Shown in pieces: positions 47,779 to 56,607 of a stretch of 64,000 bases of DNA. This DNA is from Chloroflexota bacterium (lineage in GTDB: Bacteria; Chloroflexota; Anaerolineae; Anaerolineales; UBA4823): positions 62,001-126,000 of the forward strand of contig JAJUJL010000003.1 of NCBI GenBank assembly GCA_029265355.1, given 5' to 3'. The position numbers and the translations under genes were made by a program. Numbering within the stretch: position 1 is the first letter of the stretch; every line of letters starts with the position of its first letter. The notes under the pieces are model-generated. The model worked only from the letters and a program-made list of their open reading frames with translations, was not told where the DNA came from and searched no databases.

Positions 47779-48228
47779 TCACCAAGAATAGATCTTGCGA
47801 GGCGCCAGGCGGATAATGGTGTTTTCCGGGTCGTGAATCCAGGATTGCGGCTCGGCAGCCAGAACGCCTTGCTCGCCCAGGTAGTGGGTGTAGATGCGTT
47901 CAGCCAGCTCAGCGACGCGTGAACGCGGCGATGTGATCAGCTCGGCTGCGCCTTCCAACAGCACGGCTTGCAAACCCGACGAGCCAGGCGGCGGCTCGAC
48001 GAGGACGGCGATGCGCGGGTTGCGCTGCACATCGCGCAGCTTGCGGGTGCTGGAGAAAGCGCTGATCCACAGGCTTTCACCGTCCCAGAGAAACCAGACC
48101 GGTACAACATGGGGCTGGAGGGTGTGCGGATTGGCGGTTGCCAGGCGAGCAAGCAGCGGCTGGCGGAGCAGCTCCTGGCGCTGGGCGTGGTGAGGGTGTT
48201 GGGAGAGGGTGGAGGTGCGATTGTTCAT
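47779..48228 (-). CDS. Pyridoxamine-phosphate-oxidase-like split-barrel protein
   Basis: A 149-residue flavin or F420-binding split-barrel protein. LARLATANPHTLQPHVVPVW and SSTRKLRDVQRNPRIAVLVE match the PPOX class (the latter holds the phosphate-binding region). Its cofactor cannot be told from sequence alone. It ends 16 bases from the SH3 gene (convergent) and follows a second split-barrel gene by 30 bases. Confidence 0.85.
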   Translation of the reverse strand: MNNRTSTLSQHPHHAQRQELLRQPLLARLATANPHTLQPHVVPVWFLWDGESLWISAFSSTRKLRDVQRNPRIAVLVEPPPGSSGLQAVLLEGAAELITSPRSRVAELAERIYTHYLGEQGVLAAEPQSWIHDPENTIIRLAPRKIYSW

Positions 48229-48258
48229 GCCTAAGCGGGAATCTCTCGAAGATCACCT

Positions 48259-48735
48259 TCATTGGTTTTTGGAGAGGTTGCGCAGGGAAGCGGGGGTCAG
48301 GTTGAAGGCACGCGCAAAGCCCGCCACGTAGCGGGCTTTGCGCGGCAGGATGCGAAAGAGAGTGAAATCCCCCAGCGAAAAAAGCGGTTGAGCCAGGGGA
48401 AATTTGCTGAGATAGAGGTTCACCGCGCTGGGATAATCTTGATCGCTGGCAGGCATGGGATGCGCGTCTCCCTGGATAGCAATGCGCGCCAGCGTTTGCG
48501 GATCCTGGTTTCCCAAGTCGCTTTGAGAGATGAGCAGTGAAACTCGCGGGTTGGCCAGCATGTCGCCGGTGTGCTGCGATAGACGGCTGACATGGATGAG
48601 AAAGGCTGAAAAATCCGGGTAGGCAGCAAACAAGACCAGGGAGGCGTTGGGCTCGCCGCTGTGGATGGTCGCCAGCGCAGCCGTGCGCTGGGAAACCAGC
48701 AGATTTAACAAGAGGAGCTCAGCATCACGATTCAT
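48259..48735 (-). CDS. Pyridoxamine-phosphate-oxidase-related protein (HugZ-like)
   Basis: A 158-residue split-barrel protein. TAALATIHSGEPNASLVLFA is the typical first strand and LSQHTGDMLANPRVSLLISQ the ligand-binding segment. It resembles the flavin/heme-associated HugZ-type group. GGAG precedes the ATG. It is probably cotranscribed with the next split-barrel gene, giving a pair of related proteins. Confidence 0.82.
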   Translation of the reverse strand: MNRDAELLLLNLLVSQRTAALATIHSGEPNASLVLFAAYPDFSAFLIHVSRLSQHTGDMLANPRVSLLISQSDLGNQDPQTLARIAIQGDAHPMPASDQDYPSAVNLYLSKFPLAQPLFSLGDFTLFRILPRKARYVAGFARAFNLTPASLRNLSKNQ

Positions 48736-48764
48736 TGAATGGTTGTCTCCGTTTTGATCTTAGC

Positions 48765-48813
48765 TGTCATTGCGAAACCAGCGTCGGGGGTTTTTTTACC
48801 CGCCTGCGCTGGT
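48765..48813. repeat. Repeat remnant and hairpin with a T7 loop (copy D)
   Basis: TGTCATTGCGAA at 48765-48776 equals the end of the dispersed palindrome. It runs into ACCAGCG (48777-48783) pairing with CGCTGGT (48807-48813), with an inner CGGG/CCCG stem and a loop of seven T. It lies between two minus-strand genes and may stop transcription. Confidence 0.45.
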
Positions 48814-48833
48814 CGTGGCAAGCACCTGGCAGG

Positions 48834-50357
48834 TCAGCCTGAGTGAAGCACGGCGTGGGCGACGCGGCGGGCGCCGCTCATCACTGCCGGTATGCCGCCG
48901 CCGGATTCGGACTGCGCGCCGATGAACCACAGGCCTCGAACGGGCGTGTGGTGAGGAATGCCGGAAACGCCAATTTGCGGCGCCACACCAGCGTAGGCAT
49001 GGTGCTGCAGGTTGAGGCGGCGACGAAAATCGGCGGGCGTGAAGATGGCGCTCGTCACTGCCCTGGCGCGCAGGCCGGGGATGAACCGTTCGGCGCGCTT
49101 GAGCAGCTCGTCGGCCAGCGCTGTACGCTGCGCGTCCCAGTCGCCGTCGAGCAGTTGATTGGGGGCGGCGGCGTAAATGGTCACCGCGAAACACCCTTCC
49201 GGCGCCAATTGCGGCGAGTGCATGGAGGGGATATAGATGCGGAAGCCATCCGCGCCGGGCTTGTAGATGCCCCGGCGGCAGTCTTCGATCGCTGCCTGGA
49301 CGTCATAGTGTTGGAAATAATAGCACAGCGGGCCACGCTGGTATGGACGGGGGTCGAAGTTGAGGCCAACGTGCACCATCAGCACCGACTCCATGCGCGG
49401 TAACTCGCGCGCCTGCCTGGCGAGCTGCGCAGGGAGATAGTTTTCGCCGAGCAAATCGAAGAACGTCTCCTGTGCGCCGCCAGAGGCGATGACGACATCG
49501 GCATCCTGCAGGCTGCCATCTTCCAGGCGCACGCCTTTGACTTGAAAGTCCTCGACGATGATTTTCGTCACCCTGGCTGAGGTGACCAGTTTTCCACCGG
49601 CTTTCTGGAAGGCGTCTTGCACAGCCCTGGACAGGCAACGGATGCCGCCGTGCACAAAGGCGTGGCTGGGAAAGCCGCCGTTGGTTGATTGGCGGGTGAG
49701 ACGACTGTCGAAACTGGCCTCTGAGTTAAGGGGAGGGACGCCCAGAGCGGGGAACTGGTCCGGGGAGATGCTGAAATCCGCCAGGATGGAAGTGAATACA
49801 GCTCTCAAGCGCGGATCGTGGAAAAAATGGCGCATGAGCCTCTCGGCATCCCAGTTCCGATAGCGGTGCAACGGAAGGTAGGCATTGAGCCAGAGCAAGC
49901 GCTGCGGGAGGCTGCTCAAAAAGGTTTGTTCTTTGATGCGCCTGCTCAGCGAGAGGGTTTGCATAGTGCGCCGATAGAAGCGGTAATAGCGCTGGATGCC
50001 GGTTTTCTCCCGCGGAAAGAGCGTTTCCAGGCGCTGCTGGCGCCAATGAGGGGTGGTGAAACCCTCTGGCGGCCAGAACTCGAAATCGGGGAAGTGGTAG
50101 CCACGTTCTCCAGGAAAGAGCTGCACCTGTCCTGATATACCGAGTTCGGAGAGAACCTGAGCGCCGCGCCCGCCAGGTTCGAAACCCTCTAACAGCAGCG
50201 GTCCGAGGTCCCAACCAAATCCAGACTGCCGAAAGGTGGTGGTGACGCCCCCGGGTTGGTCGAATTGTTCGAAGAGGGTTACCTGGTGGGAGCTGCGAGC
50301 CAGGTATGCAGCGGCGGTCAAGCCGGACATGCCCGAACCGATGACAACAACCTTCAA
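48834..50357 (-). CDS. CrtI-like FAD-dependent oxidoreductase (phytoene desaturase family)
   Basis: A 507-residue flavoprotein. The FAD loop KVVVIGSGMSGLTAAAYLA begins at residue 2, and EQFDQPGGVTTTF matches the CrtI family. The C-terminal block GLWFIGAQSESGGGIPAVMSG is the second FAD signature. The start is taken as TTG at 50357, since GGGAGG is eight bases before it; ATG at 50384 and GTG at 50399 are alternatives. A TATAAT at 50405-50410 puts transcription start near 50398. It probably desaturates a carotenoid or isoprenoid, but no other carotenoid genes are nearby. Confidence 0.85.
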   Translation of the reverse strand: MKVVVIGSGMSGLTAAAYLARSSHQVTLFEQFDQPGGVTTTFRQSGFGWDLGPLLLEGFEPGGRGAQVLSELGISGQVQLFPGERGYHFPDFEFWPPEGFTTPHWRQQRLETLFPREKTGIQRYYRFYRRTMQTLSLSRRIKEQTFLSSLPQRLLWLNAYLPLHRYRNWDAERLMRHFFHDPRLRAVFTSILADFSISPDQFPALGVPPLNSEASFDSRLTRQSTNGGFPSHAFVHGGIRCLSRAVQDAFQKAGGKLVTSARVTKIIVEDFQVKGVRLEDGSLQDADVVIASGGAQETFFDLLGENYLPAQLARQARELPRMESVLMVHVGLNFDPRPYQRGPLCYYFQHYDVQAAIEDCRRGIYKPGADGFRIYIPSMHSPQLAPEGCFAVTIYAAAPNQLLDGDWDAQRTALADELLKRAERFIPGLRARAVTSAIFTPADFRRRLNLQHHAYAGVAPQIGVSGIPHHTPVRGLWFIGAQSESGGGIPAVMSGARRVAHAVLHSG

Positions 50358-50430
50358 GGAGCATTCCTCCCGATGATGCGGCATTGGGTCATCCTGCACA
50401 AATTATTATACACTTCCTTTCAAAATTGAC

Positions 50431-50459
50431 TTGTATAATTGCAAAATAATTGCTATAAT
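50431..50459 (+). promoter_or_regulatory. Promoter for the 44-residue membrane peptide
   Basis: TTGTAT (50431-50436) and the perfect TATAAT (50454-50459) are 17 bases apart in an AT-rich stretch. A separate minus-strand TATAAT at 50405-50410 serves the CrtI-like gene, so the promoters diverge. Confidence 0.6.
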
Positions 50460-50512
50460 AATGATGTTGCATGAAAGGACGGGTAGGGTGCCCGCTTTGT
50501 CAAGGAGGAGCC

Positions 50513-50647
50513 ATGGGGATTTACCTGGTCTTGCTGTTGCCCATCTCGTTGATCATTTCCGTTGTGATCGGGTATTTTCTGCGTCGTGATCTCGTTGCTC
50601 ACCAGAAGGAAGAGGGGACAGTCAGGTCAACCGTCGAAAGTGTATAG
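50513..50647 (+). CDS. 44-residue single-pass membrane peptide
   Basis: A short frame with the strongest ribosome site in the window, AAGGAGGAG at 50502-50510, just before its ATG. The peptide starts MGIYLVLLLPISLIISVV, giving one membrane helix (about 3-23), then RRDLVAHQKEEG and a polar tail. It has its own promoter at 50431-50459. The peptide is too short for family assignment. Such peptides often tune membrane proteins, but this is only an inference. Confidence 0.65.
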   Translation: MGIYLVLLLPISLIISVVIGYFLRRDLVAHQKEEGTVRSTVESV

Positions 50648-50659
50648 AGCTGGCGCGCC

Positions 50660-51457
50660 TCACAGCTCGACCTTATGGGCCAGGCGTTCCATCTCGCGTA
50701 TGGGGTCGTAGTCTGCGTCGGTGACCAGGGCGAAGCGCCGCAGGTGATGGCGAGCGAGCACAGGCTGGCCTTCGGGCTGGCGGTGCATCTCCAGGAGCGC
50801 CTGCTGCAGCGGCTGGCGCAGTTCGCCGGGCAGCGACCGGGTGGTGACGAGCGGCGGGATGGGGCTGGGACCGAAGACTTCGAGGACGCGCAGCGAGTCG
50901 GTCAGCTCTGGACGGGCGCGAATTTCCGTCTCCAAGACGGTGGAGTCGATGGCGGCAGCATCGATGCGCCCCTCCAGCACCATCTGCAGGGCATTTTGGT
51001 GTGAACCGGCTTCGATCACTTCACCGAAAAAGCCGCGGTACTCCTCTAGCTGCGCCAGTCGCCAGCGGGTGACGTTGTAACCCGAGTGCGAGTGCGGCTC
51101 ATTGTATGCCCACCGTGCAGAGCGCAAATCTAAGAAGCGGCGAAACGGAGCGCTTTTCAAGACAACCACATCCGAGAAGTAAACCGGGGTATTCTGGTAG
51201 CGGAGGGCGGACATGACCGGAGCAGCCAGTAACTCGACCAGTGGGGGGCGCCGATCGGCTTTCCACGTGTAGGGCAAACCGCAGATCCAGCCGATTTGGA
51301 TTTCTCCGGCATCTAGCAGGCGTTCTCGCTCTTGCCAGGGTGGGTCGCAGATGAATTTCACCGGGCGATGCAACTGCCAGGCCAGGTAATCTGCGAGGTC
51401 AGCGATAAAGGGGTCCGCGTTCGGAGCTTGGAGTGAAGTGATGGTGATGGTTTGCAT
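50660..51457 (-). CDS. PhnD-like periplasmic-binding fold protein without signal peptide
   Basis: A 265-residue protein like phosphonate/phosphate ABC binding proteins. It has IGWICGLPYTW and YNEPHSHSGYNVTRWRLAQL, which match the PhnD hinge segments. It starts directly with a strand (MQTITITSLQAPNADPF), so no export signal is present and no permease or ATPase gene is nearby. It may be a cytoplasmic sensor or enzyme-like relative. A TACAAT lies seven bases before the ATG and no ribosome site is seen, suggesting a leaderless mRNA. Confidence 0.78.
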   Translation of the reverse strand: MQTITITSLQAPNADPFIADLADYLAWQLHRPVKFICDPPWQERERLLDAGEIQIGWICGLPYTWKADRRPPLVELLAAPVMSALRYQNTPVYFSDVVVLKSAPFRRFLDLRSARWAYNEPHSHSGYNVTRWRLAQLEEYRGFFGEVIEAGSHQNALQMVLEGRIDAAAIDSTVLETEIRARPELTDSLRVLEVFGPSPIPPLVTTRSLPGELRQPLQQALLEMHRQPEGQPVLARHHLRRFALVTDADYDPIREMERLAHKVEL

Positions 51458-51520
51458 GACGTGAATTGTACTCGATAGACAAAGTTTCTACCTGTTCGCT
51501 CGCTGGGGCGGAAGTGACGT

Positions 51521-51526
51521 TATAAT
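51521..51526 (+). promoter_or_regulatory. -10 box of the cysS operon
   Basis: A perfect TATAAT lies 33 bases before the cysS ATG. The -35 region is poor, so other factors may help. Confidence 0.5.
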
Positions 51527-51559
51527 TAGGCACGACACTCTGCAGGACGGATTGGAACC

Positions 51560-52969
51560 ATGGAATTACATCTCTACGATACCTATACGCGAAGCTTGAG
51601 GAAGTTCGAACCCCTGGAGGCAGGTAAGGTCGGCATGTACACCTGCGGACCGACCGTCTATGATTACGCACACCTGGGAAACCTGCGCACTTATGTGTTC
51701 GAGGATATTTTGCGCCGTGTGTTGGAATTCAACGGCTACCAGGTGGAGCATGTTATGAACATCACCGATGTTGGACATCTGGTGTCGGACGCGGACGAGG
51801 GCGAAGATAAAATGGAGAAGGGCTCGCGCCGCACCGGTTTGAGCGCTTACCAGATTGCCGAGAAGTACACGGCTGCCTTCCAGGAGGATATCACCCGGTT
51901 GAACATCCTTTTCCCCACGGTGTGGTGCAAGGCGACCGAACACATCCAGGAGCAGATCGACTTCATCGCCTGCATCGAAGCCAGGGGATACACCTACCGC
52001 ACTTCGGATGGCATCTATTTCGACACCTCCAAGCTGCCGAATTACGGCTACCTGGCGCGCCTGGATATCGAAGGTCTGCAGGCTGGAGCGCGCATCGAAA
52101 TGGGTGAGAAGCGCAACCCCACCGATTTCGCCCTGTGGAAGTTCAGCCCAGCGGGTCAAAAAAGGCAGATGGAATGGGACAGCCCGTGGGGAGTCGGTTT
52201 CCCCGGCTGGCATATCGAATGCTCGGCGATGTCTGCGCGCTACCTGGGCAGTTTTTTCGATATCCATTGCGGTGGAGAAGATCATATTTCGGTGCATCAC
52301 ACCAACGAGATTGCGCAAACCGAAGCCTGCTACGGCACCCGCCTGGCGAACTTTTGGCTGCATGGTTATTTTCTGCAAGTGGACGCCGAGCGCATGTCCA
52401 AGTCATCGGGAGAGTTCTTGCGCCTGCAGAGTGTGCTGGATCGAGGGATCGATCCCCTGGCTTACCGCTTGTTTTGCTTGAATGCCCACTATCGCAGCAA
52501 GCTCAATTTTTCCTGGGAGGGCTTAGAGAGCGCAGCCACCTCGCTGCAGCGTTTGCGCACGGCTTACTACGAATGGGGGCAGTCAAGCGCAGGGCGGCAG
52601 GAGCGAATCGACGAGCAGATGCTGGGACGTTTTCGCGACCAGGTGAACGACGATCTGAATATGCCACGGGCGCTGGCGGTGGTGTGGGAGCTGGTGCGCA
52701 GCGATCTACCGCCAGAGATCAAAAAAGGCACCCTGTCCACGATGGATCGGGTGCTTGGTTTGCGGCTTGCTGAATGGCGCCCAGAGGAAGAGACCGCGCC
52801 GCTGGAGATTCTGACGCTGCTGGAAGCGCGGCAGCAGGCGCGCAAGGAGAAGCGCTGGGCGGACGCCGACGCGCTGCGCCAGCAGATCCAGGAAGCTGGC
52901 TATGAGATCGAAGATACACCACAAGGCTCGCGGGTGAAAAGAAAGCGCACCACGGTAGGTGAAGGATGA
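51560..52969 (+). CDS. cysS: Cysteinyl-tRNA synthetase
   Basis: Charges tRNA-Cys. The 469 residues contain the HIGH-type motif HLGN in [18 protein letters not shown], with the zinc Cys of TCGPT, and [15 protein letters not shown] with further zinc ligands. The KMSKS motif appears as [11 protein letters not shown]. The C-terminal region (about 390-469) is the anticodon-recognising part. It overlaps the first CooC-like gene by four bases (ATGA), so coupled translation is likely. Confidence 0.97.
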   Translation: MELHLYDTYTRSLRKFEPLEAGKVGMYTCGPTVYDYAHLGNLRTYVFEDILRRVLEFNGYQVEHVMNITDVGHLVSDADEGEDKMEKGSRRTGLSAYQIAEKYTAAFQEDITRLNILFPTVWCKATEHIQEQIDFIACIEARGYTYRTSDGIYFDTSKLPNYGYLARLDIEGLQAGARIEMGEKRNPTDFALWKFSPAGQKRQMEWDSPWGVGFPGWHIECSAMSARYLGSFFDIHCGGEDHISVHHTNEIAQTEACYGTRLANFWLHGYFLQVDAERMSKSSGEFLRLQSVLDRGIDPLAYRLFCLNAHYRSKLNFSWEGLESAATSLQRLRTAYYEWGQSSAGRQERIDEQMLGRFRDQVNDDLNMPRALAVVWELVRSDLPPEIKKGTLSTMDRVLGLRLAEWRPEEETAPLEILTLLEARQQARKEKRWADADALRQQIQEAGYEIEDTPQGSRVKRKRTTVGEG

Positions 52970-53754
52970 AAATTGCAATCACTGGCAAGGGCGGCGTTGG
53001 CAAAACCACGCTCACGGCGTTGTTGGCGCAGGTTTGGGCAGATCGCAAGCGGGAGGTTTTGGCGGTGGACGCTGATCCCTCCCCGTGCCTGGCGGGAGCG
53101 CTGGGCTTTCCAAGCGAGCTGCGCGCCGGGTTGCGCCCGGTGGCTGAGATGGATGACCTGATCTATGAGCGCACCGGAGCGCGCCCAGGACAGGTGGGTG
53201 GCTTTTTCACGATCAATCCCCGGGTGGATGACATACCAGAGCGGTTTTCGGCGCTGCACCGCGGTGTGCGCCTGTTGGAGATGGGCGCGGTGGACACTGG
53301 CGGCTCGGGTTGCATTTGTCCAGAAAGCGCCATGTTGAAAACGCTGTTCACCCACCTCCTGTTTCGCAAGGATGATGTGCTTTTGTTGGATATGTACGCT
53401 GGCGTGGAGCACCTGGGGCGGGCGACAGTGGATTTCGTCGACCTGATGCTGGTGGTGGTTGAACCGACGCGCCGCAGCCTGGGCACCGCGGCGCAGATCC
53501 GCAAGCTGGCGAATGATATCGGCCTGCAACGGCTATTGTTGGTGGGCAACAAAGTGCGCAACCCGGATGAAGCGGATTTCCTGGCGAAGGAATCCCCCGG
53601 TATGCCGGTGTTGGGCATCCTCCCGCACGATCCCCTGGTGCAGGAGGCAGATCGGCTGGGTGTGGCGGTGTACGACTATGTGCCATCCCTGCGCAAGGCT
53701 GCGGAGGGCATGGCCGATTTACTGGAGCAGGAGACTGCACTCATCGAACGGTAG
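52966..53754 (+). CDS. CooC-like nickel-insertion ATPase, copy 1
   Basis: A 262-residue MinD/SIMIBI ATPase like CooC, which helps put nickel into carbon monoxide dehydrogenase. The deviant Walker A is [10 protein letters not shown] (7-16). A CxC metal motif, Cys116 and Cys118 in GSGCICPES, matches the dimer metal site of characterised Coo[15 protein letters not shown] and [14 protein letters not shown] are the other family strands. The ATG overlaps cysS by four bases. No CODH catalytic gene is in the window. Confidence 0.88.
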   Translation: MKIAITGKGGVGKTTLTALLAQVWADRKREVLAVDADPSPCLAGALGFPSELRAGLRPVAEMDDLIYERTGARPGQVGGFFTINPRVDDIPERFSALHRGVRLLEMGAVDTGGSGCICPESAMLKTLFTHLLFRKDDVLLLDMYAGVEHLGRATVDFVDLMLVVVEPTRRSLGTAAQIRKLANDIGLQRLLLVGNKVRNPDEADFLAKESPGMPVLGILPHDPLVQEADRLGVAVYDYVPSLRKAAEGMADLLEQETALIER

Positions 53755-53765
53755 GAGCGAGAAGC

Positions 53766-54557
53766 ATGACAACGACGATTGCACTGGCAGGCAAAGGCGG
53801 CGTGGGCAAGACGACCATCGCGGCGATGGTGATCAAGTACCTGGCGCAGAAAAAAAACGGCGCGGTCCTGGCTATTGACGCTGACCCGAGCAGCAACTTG
53901 AACATGGTGCTGGGGTTGGAGCTGGAATGGACGGTGGGCGATATTCGAGAAGATATGCTGGCTCAGGTGAAGGAGTCGTTGGTGACCGGTGGAGCGGCGA
54001 TGGGCACCATGCCCGGAGGGGTCTCCAAGCGCGATTACCTGGATTACCACGTGCGCCATTCGCTCTCAGAGGGCGATGAATTCGACCTGATCGCCATGGG
54101 GCGCTCGGAAGGCCCCGGATGTTACTGCGCGGTGAACCACAACTTGCGCGAAGTGGTGGACGCGATTTCACGCAACTATCGCTACGTGGTGATTGACAAC
54201 GAAGCCGGTATGGAGCACTTGAGCCGACGAACGACGCGCGACGTGCAGCACTTGCTGATCGTGAGCGATTCCACGCAGCGCGGTATCAGCGCGGCGGCGC
54301 GCATCGCTGGTTTTCGCAAGGAGCTGGATATTCGCATCGAAAACGCCTACCTGGTGATCAACCGGGCGCCAGGCGGCGAGCTGCCGCAGGCCTTGCAGGA
54401 ATACATCCGCCAAAATATGGATATTCCGCTGCTGGGAGTCGTTCCGGCGGACGATGAACTGGCAGCCTTCGAGTTCAGCGGTAGACCGCTGGTGGAGCTG
54501 GGGGATGAGTCGCCGGTGTACCAGGCTGTTCGGACGATGATGGGGAAGATGCTGTAG
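53766..54557 (+). CDS. CooC-like nickel-insertion ATPase, copy 2
   Basis: A 263-residue paralogue of the preceding gene, 11 bases downstream. The Walker A is [10 protein letters not shown] (9-18), and the CxC pair is Cys119 and Cys121 in GPGCYCAVNH. AIDADPSSNLNMVLGLE and VVIDNEAGMEHLSRRT are family strands. The two copies are clearly diverged, so they may act as a heterodimer or on two different nickel enzymes (for example CODH and acetyl-CoA synthase). This is an inference; neither target is visible here. Confidence 0.9.
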   Translation: MTTTIALAGKGGVGKTTIAAMVIKYLAQKKNGAVLAIDADPSSNLNMVLGLELEWTVGDIREDMLAQVKESLVTGGAAMGTMPGGVSKRDYLDYHVRHSLSEGDEFDLIAMGRSEGPGCYCAVNHNLREVVDAISRNYRYVVIDNEAGMEHLSRRTTRDVQHLLIVSDSTQRGISAAARIAGFRKELDIRIENAYLVINRAPGGELPQALQEYIRQNMDIPLLGVVPADDELAAFEFSGRPLVELGDESPVYQAVRTMMGKML

Positions 54558-54603
54558 CGGAAAGCGCGTGTTTTAGAGCATTGCCAGACAATAGAAGATG
54601 AAG

Positions 54604-54658
54604 AGGGCATGGTGGTCGACCAAGCGGCAAGCAACCGCGGGGTCGAACGCCATGCCCT
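54604..54658. terminator. Three-step intergenic hairpin between convergent genes
   Basis: AGGGCATGG (54604-54612) pairs with CCATGCCCT (54650-54658); inside are TCGACC with GGTCGA and GCGG with CCGC. No T run follows. It lies between the CooC copy 2 and the dehydrogenase gene, where a bidirectional terminator would be expected. Confidence 0.55.
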
Positions 54659-54674
54659 GGACTCTTTGGAAGGA

Positions 54675-56546
54675 TCAGCCGGTCTGCGATTGCAGCAAGC
54701 GCAGCAGGGAGCGCCGCGCCAGCAGATCTGCAGAGATCATGCCCAGGACATGCTTGCCCTCCACCACCGGCATGGCGGAGATCTCGTGACTTTCCAGGCG
54801 GCGGATCATGGTCAGGATATCGTCAGTTGGTGCAGCGCACACCACGCTGCGGGTCATGATCTCGGCCAGGGGTTGGTCTTCGGGAGACGCCAGGGAGGCG
54901 GCGCGAGTGATGTCGAAATTCGTCACAACGCCGACCAGTTGCTGAGCCGTGTCCAGCACAGCCAGGATGGGGGCGCCGGTCTCGACCAACAGGGCTGCCG
55001 CCTGGCGAACGCTGGCGGTATCGGCGATCGTGGGCATGGGTTCCATCAGATCGGCGGCGGTGCGATGGCGTTCACGCGAAGCAATGCGGCGGATGCTGAT
55101 CTGGGCGGCAGCTTCGTGGGGCAGCATATCGGCGTCGGTGAGCAGCAGATCGACCAGTTCGCGCATGTTGCGGCGGATAACGTTTTCACGATAGTCTTCC
55201 GCGGCTGCCAGGCGGCGTGCTGCCAGGAGCGCGAGCTCGCTGCTGTGGGCATCCAACCAGCCCTGCACCGCCTGGCGATCTCCCAGGATCGCTTCGGGCA
55301 GGCGCAATTCTTGCGGGGTTTTGATCAGGTGCTCCTGGGCAGCGAAGATGACGCCTCCTGAGTTGACCAGGTAATCGGTGGCAATCAAAACACCCCGGGC
55401 GCGATAGACGGCGCGCTCCATGCGGGCGCGAATAGCCTGGCGAGCCGGATCAGGGGAGTAGGTATTGGCGCCTTCGACGATGACCGACCAGCTTCCCATG
55501 CGGTCAACGACCATGCAGGGGTTGGTGGCAGGGTCTGTGTCGAGGTAATGGGCGATGGGAGCGGCGGGGATGAGGCAAAAAGCAGATTCGCGCAGCAGGT
55601 CGTTGGGATCCGAGCCGAATTTTACGGGGCGCTCTGAGATTTGATCCGAAAGCATGCTGGAGATGAAATACGGGCGGCAGACCAGGCCTTGCGCCTGCCA
55701 GAGTTCGAAGAGCTGATCGACGGGGAGCCCTTCAGGGGTGTAAAGGTAACCGCTGGCATCGCTGACGCCCACCACGCGGGCGCCGGGCAGGCGTTCCTTT
55801 AAAATCCGGGCGGCGTGCGCACCCACCGCTCCAAAACCCTGGATCATCACGGTGAGCTGGTTGGGATGGGGCAGCTTGAAGGTATTGAACTGCGGCAAGC
55901 TGCGCAGGCGAGGCATTTCTTCCAGCAGGGCTTGCAGAGCGATGACACAGCCGCCAGCAGCCGCGCCCAGCTCGTCGATGCGGTTGCCGCCCATGTCGAC
56001 CGGCTTGGAAAGGGCATGGTCGATGCCGTTTTCGATGGCGATGGTCTTCATGTCTTCATCGTTGGTGCCGACATCGGGCCCAGGCAGGTATATTTCCTTG
56101 TAGCGGTAGATCAAGCGGGCGAAGCGGCGCACAATCTCTGTGTGCTGATCGTGGGGCAGGCCGGGTTTGGCGACGATGCCAGACTTACCGCCGCCGTAGG
56201 GGAGCTGGGCAGCGGCGTTTTTGAGGGTCATGCCGCGCGCCAGGTTATGGATGGCAGCCGGTGTGACGCTCGGCAGCATGCGAATGCCGCCCATGGAGGG
56301 CTTTCCCATCGCCAGGTTGTCCACAACGAGGTAACCGCCGACTTCCAGGGGGGTGCTCTCGTCCCACATGCAGACGACCAGATGGGGTCCGAGATCATCC
56401 ACCTGGATGCCCAGGCGCGCCAGGCGATCAACATCCAGGGTGTTGAATTCCATGTAACAGCGACCCTGCTCATTGAGCAGGCGGTTGCGCCAGGTGCGCT
56501 CCGGCAAGCGTTCCTTGAGAAAAGCGAGCATTGCCTGAGGGATCAT
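54675..56546 (-). CDS. Glu/Leu/Phe/Val dehydrogenase fused to a CBS pair
   Basis: A 623-residue amino acid dehydrogenase with an added regulatory tail. Residues 1-420 match glutamate-type dehydrogenases: the catalytic Lys121 in LPYGGGKSG, the Asp in LPGPDVGTND, and the Rossmann loop IQGFGAVGAHAA. After a helical linker, residues about 503-623 form two CBS motifs (LMEPMPTIADTASVRQAA and IMTRSVVCAAPTDDIL). CBS pairs bind adenine nucleotides, so energy control is likely. The start at 56546 has AAGGAC upstream. The amino acid used is not certain. Confidence 0.88.
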   Translation of the reverse strand: MIPQAMLAFLKERLPERTWRNRLLNEQGRCYMEFNTLDVDRLARLGIQVDDLGPHLVVCMWDESTPLEVGGYLVVDNLAMGKPSMGGIRMLPSVTPAAIHNLARGMTLKNAAAQLPYGGGKSGIVAKPGLPHDQHTEIVRRFARLIYRYKEIYLPGPDVGTNDEDMKTIAIENGIDHALSKPVDMGGNRIDELGAAAGGCVIALQALLEEMPRLRSLPQFNTFKLPHPNQLTVMIQGFGAVGAHAARILKERLPGARVVGVSDASGYLYTPEGLPVDQLFELWQAQGLVCRPYFISSMLSDQISERPVKFGSDPNDLLRESAFCLIPAAPIAHYLDTDPATNPCMVVDRMGSWSVIVEGANTYSPDPARQAIRARMERAVYRARGVLIATDYLVNSGGVIFAAQEHLIKTPQELRLPEAILGDRQAVQGWLDAHSSELALLAARRLAAAEDYRENVIRRNMRELVDLLLTDADMLPHEAAAQISIRRIASRERHRTAADLMEPMPTIADTASVRQAAALLVETGAPILAVLDTAQQLVGVVTNFDITRAASLASPEDQPLAEIMTRSVVCAAPTDDILTMIRRLESHEISAMPVVEGKHVLGMISADLLARRSLLRLLQSQTG

Positions 56547-56566
56547 GGAAACGTCCTTGGTTTGGA

Positions 56567-56600
56567 AAAGCCCCACAGGTCTTCTAAACCTGCGGGGTTT
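56567..56600 (-). terminator. Rho-independent terminator of the unknown 429-residue gene
   Basis: ACCTGCGGGG and CCCCACAGGT form a near-perfect stem (one mismatch) with CTTTTCC following on the minus strand. It lies just after the stop at 56608 and before the dehydrogenase start. Confidence 0.7.
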
Positions 56601-56607
56601 GGAGCGG

